Positions 45,072 to 56,545 of a stretch of DNA of 64,000 bases are shown one piece after another. Numbering within the stretch: position 1 is the first letter of the stretch; every line of letters begins with the position of its first letter. Under the pieces are notes generated by a model. It was not told the DNA's origin. It was given only the letters and a program-made list of their open reading frames with translations, and did not search any database. The DNA is from Paraescarpia echinospica. Lineage: Eukaryota > Annelida > Polychaeta > Sabellida > Siboglinidae. The position numbers and the translations under genes were made by a program. Where the stretch lies: positions 12,243,453 through 12,307,452 of the forward strand of contig CM034543.1 of the NCBI GenBank assembly GCA_020002185.1, written 5' to 3'.

Positions 45072-45612
45072 GGTGTGACGTGCCTCGCGTCACGTAGACA
45101 TTGACAGGTACGCGGCTGAAAGTGTCATAGTCAAAAGAGAGATATTAAAGGGTTATTACTTTATACATTTACACCGTATTCAAAATTAAGCTTATCAATA
45201 ATCGTTTGGAACGTTTATTTAGGCATACAAAGCTAATACAACTGCCAAAAACGAAAGGAACTCAATACCCTATTTAGTTTTTTTTAATAATTCAACGTCC
45301 TTCGCTAGATAGAGGGTGTGCCTGTTTGCACGTTTTTCTCTTCGGGCTGACGTGCCTCGCGTCACGTAGACATTGACACGTATGCGTCTGAGCTTATTAT
45401 ACTCTAACGTGAGGTATTAAAGGGATATTAATTTACACAATTATACCGTACAAAAAAAGAACTTGTCAAGAATCGTTATTTAGGCAAATAAACCTAACAC
45501 CCAACTGCTAAAAAACGACAGGCACTCAATGGCATATTTAGTTTTCATAAATTCAAAGACCTGCGCAAGGAATAGGGTGTACCTCTTTGCACGTATCTCT
45601 GTTTGGGTAAAC
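45072..45612 (+). repeat. Two tandem units of about 275 bp
   Basis: Both units begin GACGTGCCTCGCGTCACGTA then GACATTGACA. They share TATTAAAGGG-TATTA, TTATACCGTA, AATCGTT-TTTAGGCA, AAAACGA-AGG-ACTCAAT and AGGGTGT-CCT-TTTGCACGT blocks. The copies are about 70-80% alike by eye. A related GCCTCACGTCACGT occurs again at 46232, suggesting promoter- or terminus-type sequence of a lost virus-like element. Confidence 0.75.
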
Positions 45613-45640
45613 GTATAAAACATACTAATACTGACACAGT

Positions 45641-46380
45641 ATGCAAACAAGTCTTCTTGTGTGCATTGATAAACGCCACTTTGAAGCAGCTGGAAGATGG
45701 CGGAGCCAAGGGATACACCTGATGCCGCAGGAAGCGCCTCAATATGAGCCACTGTCGGTGAGTTTGGAGACTCTTAATGCAAAAGAAGACGGGGTGCATG
45801 AGGTGTCCGAAAGTTTGACAATAAGAGTAGTAGCATGGCGTAATCGGTGTAGATATCTCGGGTGTGAGAAATTCGCCGAAAACTGCGTAGATCCAGAACG
45901 GGGCAGTTGGTGTGTTTGTCTCACGGGGCACATATCGAACAGTCGCATTATTTCTCGATGCGTGTAATGGCGGAAGACACACCTACCGAAACATCGGACA
46001 CCCCGCGCCAGATTTGGATGACCTTGTTTGATGACATTTGAAAGCAGACAAACTTCGAGACGTTGCCCAATAACTTGTCGGTACACGTTTCGAAGTTTCT
46101 CTGAGGAAGACAAGCTGGTTTGACCTTGTGACCTACACAGCAACGGCCTTGACTACTGAACTGAGTCCGAACGCCCCCGTCCACCAAACAGAGTCTTCCA
46201 CTTCCCGTGTTGACTAATATCTTTCTCTCTGCTGTATGAGTCGCCTCACGTCACGTTTGTCGACGACAGCGACCCGAATCGAGTCGTGGACGACACCATC
46301 CGATATACCATGATGAACATGTGCCAACCGAAACAGAGCCGACGCCGAACAATCGCGTCAAGATAGAGACCGTTCCTTCG
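45641..46380 (+). other. Unidentified open frames, possible virus-like relic
   Basis: Several short frames are open on both strands, for example plus 45641-45967 (109 codons) and a piece at 46231-46365 reading SPHVTFVDDSDPNRVVDD. Two short peptides start with a similar MAE-P-DTP motif (45694 and 45966). I recognise no family. GC content and codon flavour resemble the Polinton block at the window start, so a decayed large DNA element is plausible. Confidence 0.3.
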
Positions 46381-46509
46381 TGTGCTGTTACATTGTGGTG
46401 CGATACCGTGTGGGGAACCTATCATAACGAACCTGCGTCATCGCCCTCGGTCACACCTCCGTTGGTCATCAAAGCCTACCCGATATGGCCGGAAATCAGC
46501 GCGTGACCG

Positions 46510-46941
46510 GTGGAGTACGTACCTACTTTTGCAAAAGAAGCGCAAAAGGACGACATCAGCGTATCGTCCGATTCGGCCTGTTCTTCTCTCCGGCCGTTGA
46601 TTGTCGCTACCGAGTCGGCATCATCGAGCGGTTACGACGTTCCTTGTCCAGCAAACCAACGCCCGGACTCGTTGGTTAGAGCATCGTCTCGTGGAGGTAT
46701 TTGCGGAGGCTATCGGTGAGGCGACGATCGATAGAGCGCGTCGTCTATGCATTGTGTGCGCCATTTCCAATGCGTTATGGAAGAATTCGGGAAAACACCT
46801 TTGATCCTTAGCGCCGTGAGACCCATCTTCATTCTGTGTGATACCTGCCTATCGTCTGATCGCGTTAGTGACTGTGAGATGATCAAGAAGGTCGCCGATT
46901 GGCTACTTCTGGACTGGTTGTCAAACACAACACGTAGTTGA
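46510..46941 (+). pseudogene. Unidentified protein with weak Bcl-2-like layout, frameshifted
   Basis: The first part (46510-46640) is Ser-rich. A middle frame gives LVEVFAEAIGEATIDRARR. After a shift the frame at 46747-46941 reads FQCVMEEFGKTPLILSAVR, IFILCDTCLSSDRVS then MIKKVADWLLLDWL. The order F-x-x-V-x-EEF, a hydrophobic helix, then V-x-x-W-x-x-x-x-L resembles the BH1-BH2 part of Bcl-2 proteins, which some large DNA viruses carry. This is a pattern match only. A second copy of the core lies inverted at 48090-48211 with the same frame conserved, so the frame was coding. Confidence 0.35.
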
Positions 46942-46989
46942 GACGCGTCGTCGAGACGTACCTGGCCGCTCTAGCTGAACGGAAGTGTC

Positions 46990-47575
46990 GCTGAGACACT
47001 CCCGGACTTAACTAAAGAATTTTTTTTACAGCTATGTTTCATACACGCAACGAACATTAAGCTATGTATTCTTGATGTTTCAGTAGGCCTTATAGATCGT
47101 GATATTAACACGGTAGTTTGTGCAACGGTCAGTCTGTATTCATACTATTTCAGTAAGCCTGATGAAGCGTGATTGATAATACACGCAACGACAATTAAGC
47201 TTCGTATTCACACTGTTTCAGTAAGCATGATGAACCGTGATTGACTGAAATAGCGGTAGGAATATATGTGTGTGTACATGAAAGTATATGTTTACCGTTT
47301 CTTAAATGGCGCTTTGTTTGTGCGACGAAAATAATTATATGTATCGACTTTTAAAAAAAAATCTCTATATTCATGCTGCCTGATAGATCGTGAATAACAC
47401 CCGAAATAGCGTTAGTGCAAATTTATTTCTTTTAAAACATCTGTATTAATAATCGTTTATAAAATAGCGGTAAACCTCTTTGTTTGTATGCATAGTTGCC
47501 TGTGTAATCGACGTAAATAAAACATAGAAAACAGACGAACGGTGTTGACCACAAAAGCACGAATCAATCATTTTC
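46990..47575 (+). repeat. Tandem units with TTTCAGTAAGCCTGATGAA core
   Basis: Three diverged units (about 47040-47120, 47130-47205, 47206-47260) share ACACGCAACGA-AATTAAGCT, GTATTCA-ACT-TTTCAGTA and GATGAA-CGTGATT blocks. Weaker echoes continue to about 47410. No gene is seen in the rest. Confidence 0.6.
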
Positions 47576-47880
47576 TCACGCTGCCTACAGATACCCACAA
47601 GTTAGCACCCTCAAGCGAACACTTAGCTTCGGCAGAAGACCTATCTCTATCGCGCGAGCACCCACCCACACGGTAACTCCCTAAAGCGACCGAATGAGCA
47701 CCTATAACTCTAGACATTACCTCATGATAGAAGACCTATTCAATAGCACCTATATCTCTAAGCCTTAGCTCAACTATTCAATAGCGACCACGTGAGCACC
47801 TGTCCCCTGAAGAGAGAGCGCCACCGTGGCGTATACATGTAGACCGTAAGTACGCTTACTGAAGTTATTAACAGGCAGTC
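47576..47880. other. No recognised feature
   Basis: A moderately GC-rich 300-base segment has recurring GAGCACC and ACCTAT-TCTCTA words. No coding or repeat assignment. Confidence 0.35.
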
Positions 47881-48115
47881 GCTGAGGCGAACGGATGCGG
47901 TGGAAGACGAAACAACTGAGGCGGGTTTTCTGTACAGTGCTGATACTTTCGGAGGTCCGGTACTCGAGCCATACAGTGCTGGCCCCTACCGGCGCCCGAT
48001 TCATCCGGTATTCGATACCTGGGCCACCTCCGCGGCTATCCCCATATCGTCACTTAGGAACCTCGTCTGTGCGACGTGCGGTATATGCAACACTGACGCG
48101 ATCAGACGATAGACA
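47881..48115 (+). other. Unidentified open frame
   Basis: A 70-codon frame (47900-48112) starts MEDETTEAGFLYSADTFGGP. It runs into the inverted core copy on the opposite strand. It is not recognised; it may be a relic of the same element as 46.5 kb. Confidence 0.25.
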
Positions 48116-48211
48116 CTTATAGTAAAGAATGAGGATGAGTCTCACGGCGCTAGGGATCAAAGGCGTGTTCTTGAATTCTTCCATAACATCTTGGTAATGG
48201 CGCACTACCAT
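48090..48211 (-). pseudogene. Inverted second copy of the 46.75-kb core
   Basis: On the minus strand this reads VRHYQDVMEEFKNTPLIPSA then VRLILILYYKCLSSDRVS. It matches the frame at 46747-46870 with conservative changes (F/Y, I/L, M/L). Preservation of one frame between diverged copies implies descent from a coding sequence rather than random repeats. Flanks match only a little further (GAGCGCG-C-CCTATGC block, separated by about 65 extra bases). Confidence 0.6.
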
Positions 48212-48289
48212 TCCGTACCGACCCTGTCTGCATCCTAATAGATGTTCGAGTGGGCAGGTCGAAAGTGTGTTGCACGCAACGCATAGGTG

Positions 48290-48455
48290 GCGCGCTCTCT
48301 TTTTAACTCCTTAGCCAAGGCAATATGCTTTTCAAACAGTTGTCGTTGGGTGGGAAGTGAATGTATTGGTTCCGTATAATCGAGGCCACATTCGCCTATC
48401 GCAGCGCAGTTAGGACTGCATATCTTGGTATGCACCCTGTCCCATGAATCATTAA
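48290..48455 (-). pseudogene. TatD-like metal-dependent hydrolase fragment
   Basis: The minus-strand frame reads DRVHTKICSPNCAAIGECGL then DYTEPIHSLPTQRQLFEKH and IALAKELKR, the region of TatD-family nucleases with the conserved GE-x-GLDY metal-site motif. It is followed in the family by a PVVIH segment, which is missing here; sequence becomes unrelated after KELKR. It is a 45-residue remnant of a TATDN-type protein, either a captured host gene in an element or a processed copy. Confidence 0.6.
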
Positions 48456-48780
48456 CATGCGACTTTACTAGTCGACGATGAACACCGTAAGCGGATTTTT
48501 TTTATAATCACCGTCTGGTGACTGACGGTGACCCCTTTATGATCGGTCGCAGCCAGTCGTCTGGAAAGACACTGTTATCCACTAGGCTGACCGTACTATC
48601 ACCTCGCCAGAGGGAGAAGGCCGTTTCCCTCGCTGGGACCTGTTCGGTGAATAAATCAAATGGGACAGCAGTTCTCTCCTGGGTCCATGTTGCCTGTTAT
48701 TTCCTCGCCCCCATCTCCCTAGTCTGTAATAATTGTAGGTGGCAGTGGGCGTCCATGGCTGACTCCTATACAGTGTGAGT
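48456..48780. other. No recognised feature
   Basis: A GC-balanced 325-base stretch is open on the plus strand (48518-48778) but has no recognisable family. It may be flanking or LTR sequence of the Gypsy-type relic that follows. Confidence 0.3.
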
Positions 48781-49445
48781 CTTATGGAATGAGGCAGAAG
48801 GGACTAAGCATTCCCGGAAGGTGTCCTGCTTGTGTGGTAGCATCTGCACCAAAATCCTTCCCATGCTGTCGCAATTGAATAGCGCCACTGGGTGGTTGTG
48901 TTGACTCAGCCGCTTGGGCTACACCTGTGCATACGTTGCATACTATTGGCCGTGGTGCATGAAGATTGTGTACGGTGCGTTTGAGTGGTGTCCCTGTGTA
49001 TAGGGATGATGTGGTAGCGGAGCTTTCCCACAAGCGTGAGGTTCGTGCGAGGTGTAGTGCATGGAGACTGCTATTAGCGGGCATCTCGTATCTCCGTGTA
49101 TAGGGATGACGTGGTACGGATGGTTGTACTGGTATTCTGCAGCAGAATTGGCACCATGGCACCTGGCACTACGTGAGTGTATGTGGGGGTGCGGACGTGT
49201 GTGGACAATGGCGTCTAATGATACTTGCACGCCATCCAGTGTCACATACGACACCAAGGTGCCTTGTGTTGTGTTGACTAGGTGCTGGAGGTCGCCCAGT
49301 GCGGCAGTCAGAATGGAGACTGACTGGGCTGTTGGTCGGTTTCTGGGCCTCCTGTTCCTGATAGGGCTAGTGGTGCCGTCAGTGTCGGTGGCATCCATCT
49401 GTAACATAATCGTTGTAATTGCGGTTAGTCGTCATACCTACAGGG

Positions 49446-49685
49446 TCAATTGATGGGTCGACCCCCGTGGGTAGTTCGCGGAATTTCCCCTTGTGCGGTG
49501 GTCATTTCCACTTCTCGCCTGGTTAGTGGTTGCTTAGCATTGAACAATGATTCAACCCGGCCTAGAGGATCGTCAATGGATGTGACCTCTGTGGAAGGCC
49601 CACCCAAGTTGAGTTTTGCACAATATGGACAGTCACCACAAGGTAGAGAACTTAGTTCTTGGCCAGCCTCATAACAACTGCACAT
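49446..49685 (-). pseudogene. Gypsy pol zinc-binding segment downstream of RNase H
   Basis: The frame starts with a Cys-rich EAGQELSSLPCGDCPYCAKL segment. Such a C-x-x-C-type linker follows RNase H in a group of invertebrate Gypsy elements, before the integrase. It lies downstream of the RNase H piece in the correct order. Confidence 0.5.
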
Positions 49686-49788
49686 TTAATTTTCCTCTGG
49701 TATTCTTAATGATGCATCGGCATTGGTATGCCTAAGCGCATGTCTGTGTTGGATAGTCATGGAGTACAGAGACAAATCCTCCAGACAC

Positions 49789-50090
49789 CTACCAAGCTGG
49801 CCTACAAGGTGTTTTAAGAGGAATAGCCACGTGAGTGACCCATGATCTGCCCTTATAGTGTTTGTAAAGATAGTGTTTGTAAAGGCGTGTGAACATTACT
49901 ATAGCCAACAATTCCTTACATGTGGTGCAGAACCGTTGCTGTATAGGAGTCAAGGTGTGCGACACAAAGGAACCTGGACGTACTATTTCGTTATGTACCT
50001 GATACTGGGCGGCGCCAATTGCCACATCTGAGGCATCTGTATCAAGGATGAATGGGATCACGTTGTTTGGGGAAAGCCAGCACTGGCGTG
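49789..50090 (-). pseudogene. Gypsy-type RNase H domain
   Basis: The frame gives PFILDTDASDVAIGAAQYQV, PGSFVSHTLTPIQQRFCTT and KELLAIVMFTRLYKHYL, the canonical Ty3/Gypsy RNase H start (DTDAS-x-x-A-G-A ... S-x-L-x-x-x-Q-x-x-Y-x-x-x-x-KE-LA). It ends with a shift into TPCRPAW. It degrades RNA of RNA-DNA hybrids during reverse transcription in intact elements. No integrase follows in recognisable form. Confidence 0.85.
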
Positions 50091-52149
50091 GTTGTCATTA
50101 CGTGCTTTACGTTTTCTGGTGAGGAGGTATTTGTGATTCTACTTCCGTAAGCATAGCGGAGACATGTGTCTCGTCTAAGCTATTAGCTGGAATAAGGGAT
50201 AATGCTATAGGCGGTGGTGTTTCATTAATCCTGTTTACATCTTCCCACGAAGACCCACTATCGCCACTAGTATTCCCAATCATTTCAGTACGACTGACCT
50301 GAATGCTTTCTCGACAGGGCTCTGAGGTAGTATCTAATATGGCATCCATTTCCACTACCTGAACTAGTATTTCCCCTTTCTGTAATATGACTGGTTTATT
50401 GGAATCGTTTATAATTTCAATAATAATGGATCAAATTCTCCTATTAATTATACAAGATGGGATTATTAACTCGTCAGTCATCTCCGGTGAAGTAACGTAG
50501 ACATTGCAAGAAGGGTTAGTGCACTCTACCATCACATTATCTCCATGTTATGGCAGCATTACAGTGCGTTGCGCTACTTGAATTCTACTTATATTGCACT
50601 TCACCATTAGCCACTTTTTCATCAGGTCATGGTGGTGCCATCAATTATTAGAGTGCTGTTGACACTGTTGGGCTCAGGTGAGTACTTCTAACTGTCACAT
50701 GTTCTCCATTATCTTTGTTCTGTTTATTGGACATGTCCAGGAGCTCATTGTTATCTGGGTGTGTTTGTTGTTCAGTAGTCCAAAGTGCTTTTGTAGCTAT
50801 TGTATTTACTTTGACACCTGCTCCAATACTACACAGAGTATTTACTTTAACACCTACTCCATCACCATTATCCTGACTAGTGGACATGCCGGACGTTGTA
50901 TAAGCATCTCGGTGATTTACCTGGTCAATCTCCCATTGTGGAGTTGTAGGTACCCTAACGCTCGACTCATTGGTGATACCTACTCCATTACAATTGTCCT
51001 GACTGGTGGATATACATGGAGTTGGTATGATATTATTGTGCATTCGTTGGCCAATACCCCAAAGGGTGGTGGTGGACCCATGGCCAACTGGGTTCACCTT
51101 ATTTAGTTTGACGGTGGTTTATCCGTCCCATAATTTTTTCTGTTGGAAGGGCCGGGGAGATCACGACAAGGACTGGCACTTCGGCTGTAATTGTTCTCTG
51201 GAGGCTGATATGTATCTTCCCCGGTTATCATGAGGAGGATTATCAGCCCTATACCGTCCACGAGTATCATCCTGATTATTCTCTCGTGAGGGATTATGGG
51301 TCTTATATTGCCCACGAATATCATCATCCCTCCCACCGTGCCTACTACTATGTTCAGGAGTCCTATATATCCAACGCCGTGCATCCTCTCCCCCGTTATA
51401 CCTCCCTGTTATAAATGGTTCCCAGTTGTAAGCCTCGGCAATGAATTCGAATTGGTGGATCCAGTTATCCCATTCACCTGGTTACCATCAAACTTGTCCA
51501 TAGTCGATTTTCTGTCACTTGGCGTTCCATTGGTTGGTCATCCCCAGGTTCAGTGGAGTACCAATCATGGCTAGATCGTTCGTATGGATACCGTTGCGGA
51601 CCATCGTAATTACTGTTGGGGAAGGTGCCTCTTGTACCGACATGCACCGCTTCCGTTGACAGGGAATTGTGCTCATCGCGATGCTTAGCGTGGGTGTGTT
51701 GCACCAGTCTGTGCGTATTGGGATGCAGTGGTGTGTCCAAGGGGTAGTGGGTGGGTGGTAATTAGCAGTGCTGCCATCTGGTGACTACCACACTATCTAT
51801 ACTATCACGTAATGAACACTAGACCAACGTAACTTCGAGTGCGACTAAGCAGGCTTTTGATTTTGTGACTCTTTATAACATCAATACGAGAACAAGCGGG
51901 TACATACTACATTGGTCTATAATGATTTATTAACTTTATGAAAAATATTACCGTTTTGACACAGATCCAAAATTATGCTATAAAATGAAATGGTTGGGAC
52001 TGTTTGCAGCCAGGCTAATATTTGCAAATATAATTTTAACGCGTTAGCGTCGCGCTTCTCTAGGTGAATGTGTATAATGTTTATTTGTTTGTTTGCTTGT
52101 GTATGCGTGCGTACGTATGTGCATGAATGTGTATGTGGGGGGCGCATAC

Positions 52150-52244
<95 letters not shown>

Positions 52245-52245
52245 T
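52150..52245. repeat. (GT)n microsatellite
   Basis: A pure GT run of about 90 bases between the Gypsy relic and an old CR1 copy. Confidence 0.95.
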
Positions 52246-52379
52246 GTATGTGTATTCGTGGTGTGTGTGTTTGTATGAAGGTCAACATTAACACTATGAC
52301 TTGTTTGTCATAGTCCTAACATACCACAAGAGTTTGATGTACAACTGCACAATGATATAGTGAGATGAATAAAGGGGAA

Positions 52380-54541
52380 TGTGTTATAATGTGTGATTAT
52401 AATCGTGGACATATTAAGTGGAACTCATTATAGCGTGCTTGAGGTGATAACCAACAAATTTTAATATAAACAGATGAGAAAATATCTACACACGTAGACT
52501 GGACTACATTAATTAAGAACAACACAGCAACAGCATATTGAACCGTTTTGAAAGATGAGATTGATGGCATTTTTTAAAGATTTTTTCCGCTCAAAAAGCT
52601 AGGGAAACGATCAAGGAATAAACACCTTTCAAAGGAGACTACGCATAAGAGAGCTTACAAACAAAAGATGTTGAGAGTTAAAAGAGACACTGGAGATATA
52701 AAAGACTATAGCACCTACAAAGAGGTCCTTAACATACAACTACAGCAGAAATTTGAAAATCTAAACGAACTTTTGAGCAAACATTGGCAAATAGTGCAAA
52801 AAATTACAGCACAATTGTCTATGCTAATGTAAGGAGTAAATAGAAGGTCGATATAAAGAGGAACCACTTGAAAACACTGCAGGAAACGTAATATCTGATG
52901 GAGGCCCTGGATGAGTATTTAAGTTCAGTGTTTACCACAGAAGATATCAGTTCACTGCCAGTACCAGTTACTAAATTTGAGGGAGATGAATCAGATAATT
53001 TAGAGCAGTTGTATGTTACTCCTGAAATGATATCAAGGAAAATTGAGAATATGAAAGAGAACTAATCACCTGGAGTTGACGGGATACCACCAAAACTGCT
53101 TACGGAAATTGTACACCAAATCAGTACACCACTTGCTATATTCTTTATCTTGTCACTTAAAGTGGGAATCGTATCACTAGAATTGATCCATTACGCCATT
53201 ATTTAAAAACGTATCGTGGAGTAAGACAGACAATTACAGACCAGTTAGTTTAACATCAGTGTTATGCAAATTACTAGAAACGCTTATAAGAGACCGCGTG
53301 GTAGAATTCCTCATAAAATACAAATTAATAAACGAATCGCAACATGGGTTCTTAAAGGCCAGGTCTTGTCTAACCAATCTGTTATGTTTTATGGAAGACT
53401 TTACCAAGTGGATAGACGATATGTCACCAGTGGGTATTGTATACTTCGATTTTCATAAAGCATTTAATAAAATGCCACATCAAAGATTGTTGCTTAATCT
53501 TAAATCACATTTTGTAGGGGCAGATGTGATCAGCTGTACAGAAACATGGTTGACAGACAGAAGACAGAGCGTAATAGTACAGGGGGAGATCTCAAACTGG
53601 AAACCAGTTTTGAGTGAAGTGGCGCAGGGATCAATGTTTGGACCTATGTCATTCTTGATATATATATATATATATATATGTGTGTGTATATATACAACTA
53701 CTTTGGATGATGATATATTAACCAAAGTACTGAAATTCGCAGACGATTCAAAAATGTGCAAAAGAATTAAAACAGATGCAGATAAACACTCACTTCGAGA
53801 TGTTGTGGCCAAATTAGTCAAATGGTCTGAAAAATAGCAATTGTTGTTCAATTTTGGGAAATATAAATGCAATCACATAGAATTAGACATACTGACAAAG
53901 AGTACATAATGGGACATACTATATTTGGTAAAACTGTAAAAGAAAAGGATTTAGGAGTGACAGTTTGTGTTGACATGAAAGGTTCAGAGCGAAGTGGAAT
54001 TGCTGCTTCAAAGGGTAACCAAATACTAGGGCTAAATAGAAGAAATATAACGTATGTGGAAAAACAGCTGATTATTCCACTGTACAAAGCAATAGTTAGA
54101 TCTCATTTGGAATATTGCATACGAGCATGGAGGCTATATCACAAGAAGGACACATATAAGCTAGAAAGAGTCCAACGAAGAGCACATATGCTGATTACTG
54201 AATAGATAATACTTATAGAAGAGTATATTTGAAAGCGGGTTGACAACATTAGAGACTAGGATACTAAGAGGAGACGAAATATAGAAAGTTTTTTTTAAAT
54301 ATTGAATGTGGCATAAGTCAAAGAACAGTGTAGGTTAGTTGTGAGAAAATACCCATTATCTCAGAGGACAATGAATGACTGGAACTAATGATCTGATAAT
54401 TGTGTTAATGCTACCAATGTCAATATGTTCAACAATAAAATTGATAGCTATCTGGGGAGGGTTGGCTATATGTAAGTAGAAAATGGTTGGACTCTCGCTA
54501 AACCAAAGGCATCTGGAATTTATAGCTCCGAAAGGCAATCT

Positions 54542-54545
<4 letters not shown>
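52380..54545 (+). mobile_element. CR1-type LINE, old degenerate copy (copy D)
   Basis: The copy starts inside the endonuclease C-terminus (DYNRGHIKWNS), continues through linker and RT and ends at the 3' UTR GGTTGGACTCTCGCTAAACC, GGCAATCTTGT. Many stops and frameshifts occur, but blocks such as VSLTSVLCKLLE, YFDFHKAFNKMPHQRLL and VLKFADDSKMCKRI are readable. An (AT)n/(GT)n expansion sits inside the IYIND block at about 53658-53696. It is far more diverged than copies B and C. Confidence 0.9.
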
Positions 54546-54570
<25 letters not shown>

Positions 54571-54574
<4 letters not shown>

Positions 54575-55366
54575 ACAAAAGGTGTTTTGGCAAACTTCAA
54601 AAAAACGTGTGTCTTCGGACTTTGACATGCTCTAGATGCCAAAAAAATGACCGTACAGTCTCATTTTAAGTGCAGAAATGCAGTCTAAATATATGTAAGA
54701 TGCCATTTCAATCTACTTCAAAGGCCAACAGTTTTAGAGATATATCCTCTCAAAAAATGGGGAGTTCCGCAAAAACGCGTGTCTTTTGCGATTTCTCACT
54801 TCTTAAGCCGCTGATTTTGTGGCACTATGACTATAAATCTCAAGAACGACACACATATCTTGCCATTCAGAGTGCCGATGATTTTTTTCACCAACATTTC
54901 ACGCTATCAGATGACCTGTAAATGGAGACTAAGGAGAAATCATGCAGTATTTGTTGTTGGCTTTCATACCCTTAGAAGCCCAGTGCTGATATTAAACTAA
55001 CCTTCAAAACATATCGCCAAATCACACGGTTGACGACATTTTGGTGATATCATGCCAAATGGAAGGTACAAACGTGTTTGATAAAGGTGGTGGTACTGGT
55101 GAAATTATGAAATATTTGCGTTTGTTACGACATCGAAATGGAACGTTCTAAAACGTAACCATTGTTGTCACAAATAAATGTGTTAAAACATGTATGATTT
55201 TACGACAGACGCTACACAAGAATGGTTGAAATGGTGTTCACTCTATTTTAGGCCTATGAAGTACACCCCATTAGCTATCGGAAAACAAATGACATTTTAG
55301 GGATAGACAACATTTTTATTTTCCGGTTTGATTTATCCAGTTTGCCAAACCAAAACTGTTTCCAAT
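54571..55366. mobile_element. Candidate MITE, about 795 bp
   Basis: The ends are imperfect inverted repeats of about 25 bp: GGACAAAAGGTGTTTTGGCA at 54571 and the complement of GGAAACAGTTTTGGTTTGGC at about 55366. It lies within AT dinucleotide sequence on both sides. The interior repeats AAAAACG-GTGTCTT twice (near 54605 and 54777) but encodes nothing recognisable. Confidence 0.5.
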
Positions 55367-55384
55367 ATATATATACATATATAT

Positions 55385-55835
55385 ATATAAAATGTGTCAT
55401 GTAGTTTACGCTGGAGGCTGGCTTGGCCCTGAGGAAGAGTGAATGGCGTCACTTCCGATGCACAAAAGGTCAAAGGTCTACCGGTGCAAAGTCAACATCA
55501 AAGATCGAGGTAAAATATGTAGGTCAAGGATCAACGTCATATATTATATAGGTCTAGGTCAAGGTCAATTAGTGCCCTATGGCGAATAGGTGGTGAACTA
55601 TATACAAAATAGTCCCGGTTCCTTCCCAGATGTATCCGACGGACAAAACGCACCCTTCGTTTCAGTAGCGTCATTGAACATCCGGGTATTTTTTTTGGAA
55701 AAGGCGTGAAATTGGTGAAAATGTCGGGAATTTTAATTAAATTAAGGTCCAAGGTAGAGGGTGTTGCCACCTATTGACATTTTTGGTCCGTAGACCGAGG
55801 CTTAATCAAAGGACTGAGCCCTTGTTTGCTTCATG
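55385..55835 (+). repeat. Left inverted terminus of Polinton relic
   Basis: Inverted partner of 57985-58560, with several AGGTCA-type half-site words in a row (AAAGGTCAAAGGTC, TAGGTCAAGGATC, TAGGTCAAGGTCAA). Confidence 0.75.
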
Positions 55836-56545
55836 ATGATCTGTCTAAAATATGGTGTTATAATAAGGCATTATTTATAATAAAATAATTATAAATTCAA
55901 CGGATGCCTATTTTTATGACCTACTGTATAGGAAATGTAGTATACTCATAGGACTATATTATAGCAGAATCTAAAGCCTCGTTTTTTTTAATAGGGATCA
56001 TCTTGGATATAGACCATTGGCATTATTTTCGTACGTAAGTGCTTAAATTCGTGACTTTTACGTGGTGAACTATAAACAAATAGGTCATATACGTTATGAA
56101 ATAGGTCAATTATGGCATGTGATAGATCATTTCTAAAACCTACCTATACCTTACAATGGTTATAAAATAGAAACTTCTCTGCTAAATCAGTCAAACTGGT
56201 GGCTATAAGGTTAAGTACTGCAGTTATTTTTACATTACGTGCTTGCATACAGTTCTCTGCTAAATAACAGAAAATGGCAGGGAATTGGTGAAAATGGCGC
56301 GAATTCGGTGAAAATTGTATGAATTCGTTGACAAAGGCGGGAATTCGACATTAATTCAACTGCAGTGGTTGATTGTTTTATTAGAGGCAGGTGATAAACT
56401 ATCCGATGTCAGCTGGGTGTTGACGAGACGTGAGACATAATGCACCGTTTGCAGGGGTGAACTAGCGAAGCCGTCTGTTAAATCGTTATTTCGAAGTACA
56501 TAGACTATCGGTTCGCACTAAATAACTACTGACTGTGATTTTTAT

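Larger units (their letters stand above)
48781..51750 (-). mobile_element. Ty3/Gypsy LTR retrotransposon relic
   Basis: On the minus strand, in order: gag-like basic and Asp/Arg-rich region (about 51740-51100, with HSSRHGGRDDDIRGQ-type sequence), a Ser/Thr-rich segment with repeated STSQDN-GDGVGV units (51100-50650), a pre-RT spacer (50355-50107), RNase H (50090-49789), a CCHC-like zinc segment (49685-49446) and an unidentified tail (49407-48780). The protease and RT catalytic parts are missing, so the copy has a large internal deletion. No clear LTR pair was found. Confidence 0.6.

Noticed and set aside
49061..49453. Plus-strand 130-residue frame with hydrophobic C-terminus
   Set aside because: It lies opposite the minus-strand Gypsy relic and shows no family features; likely a shadow.
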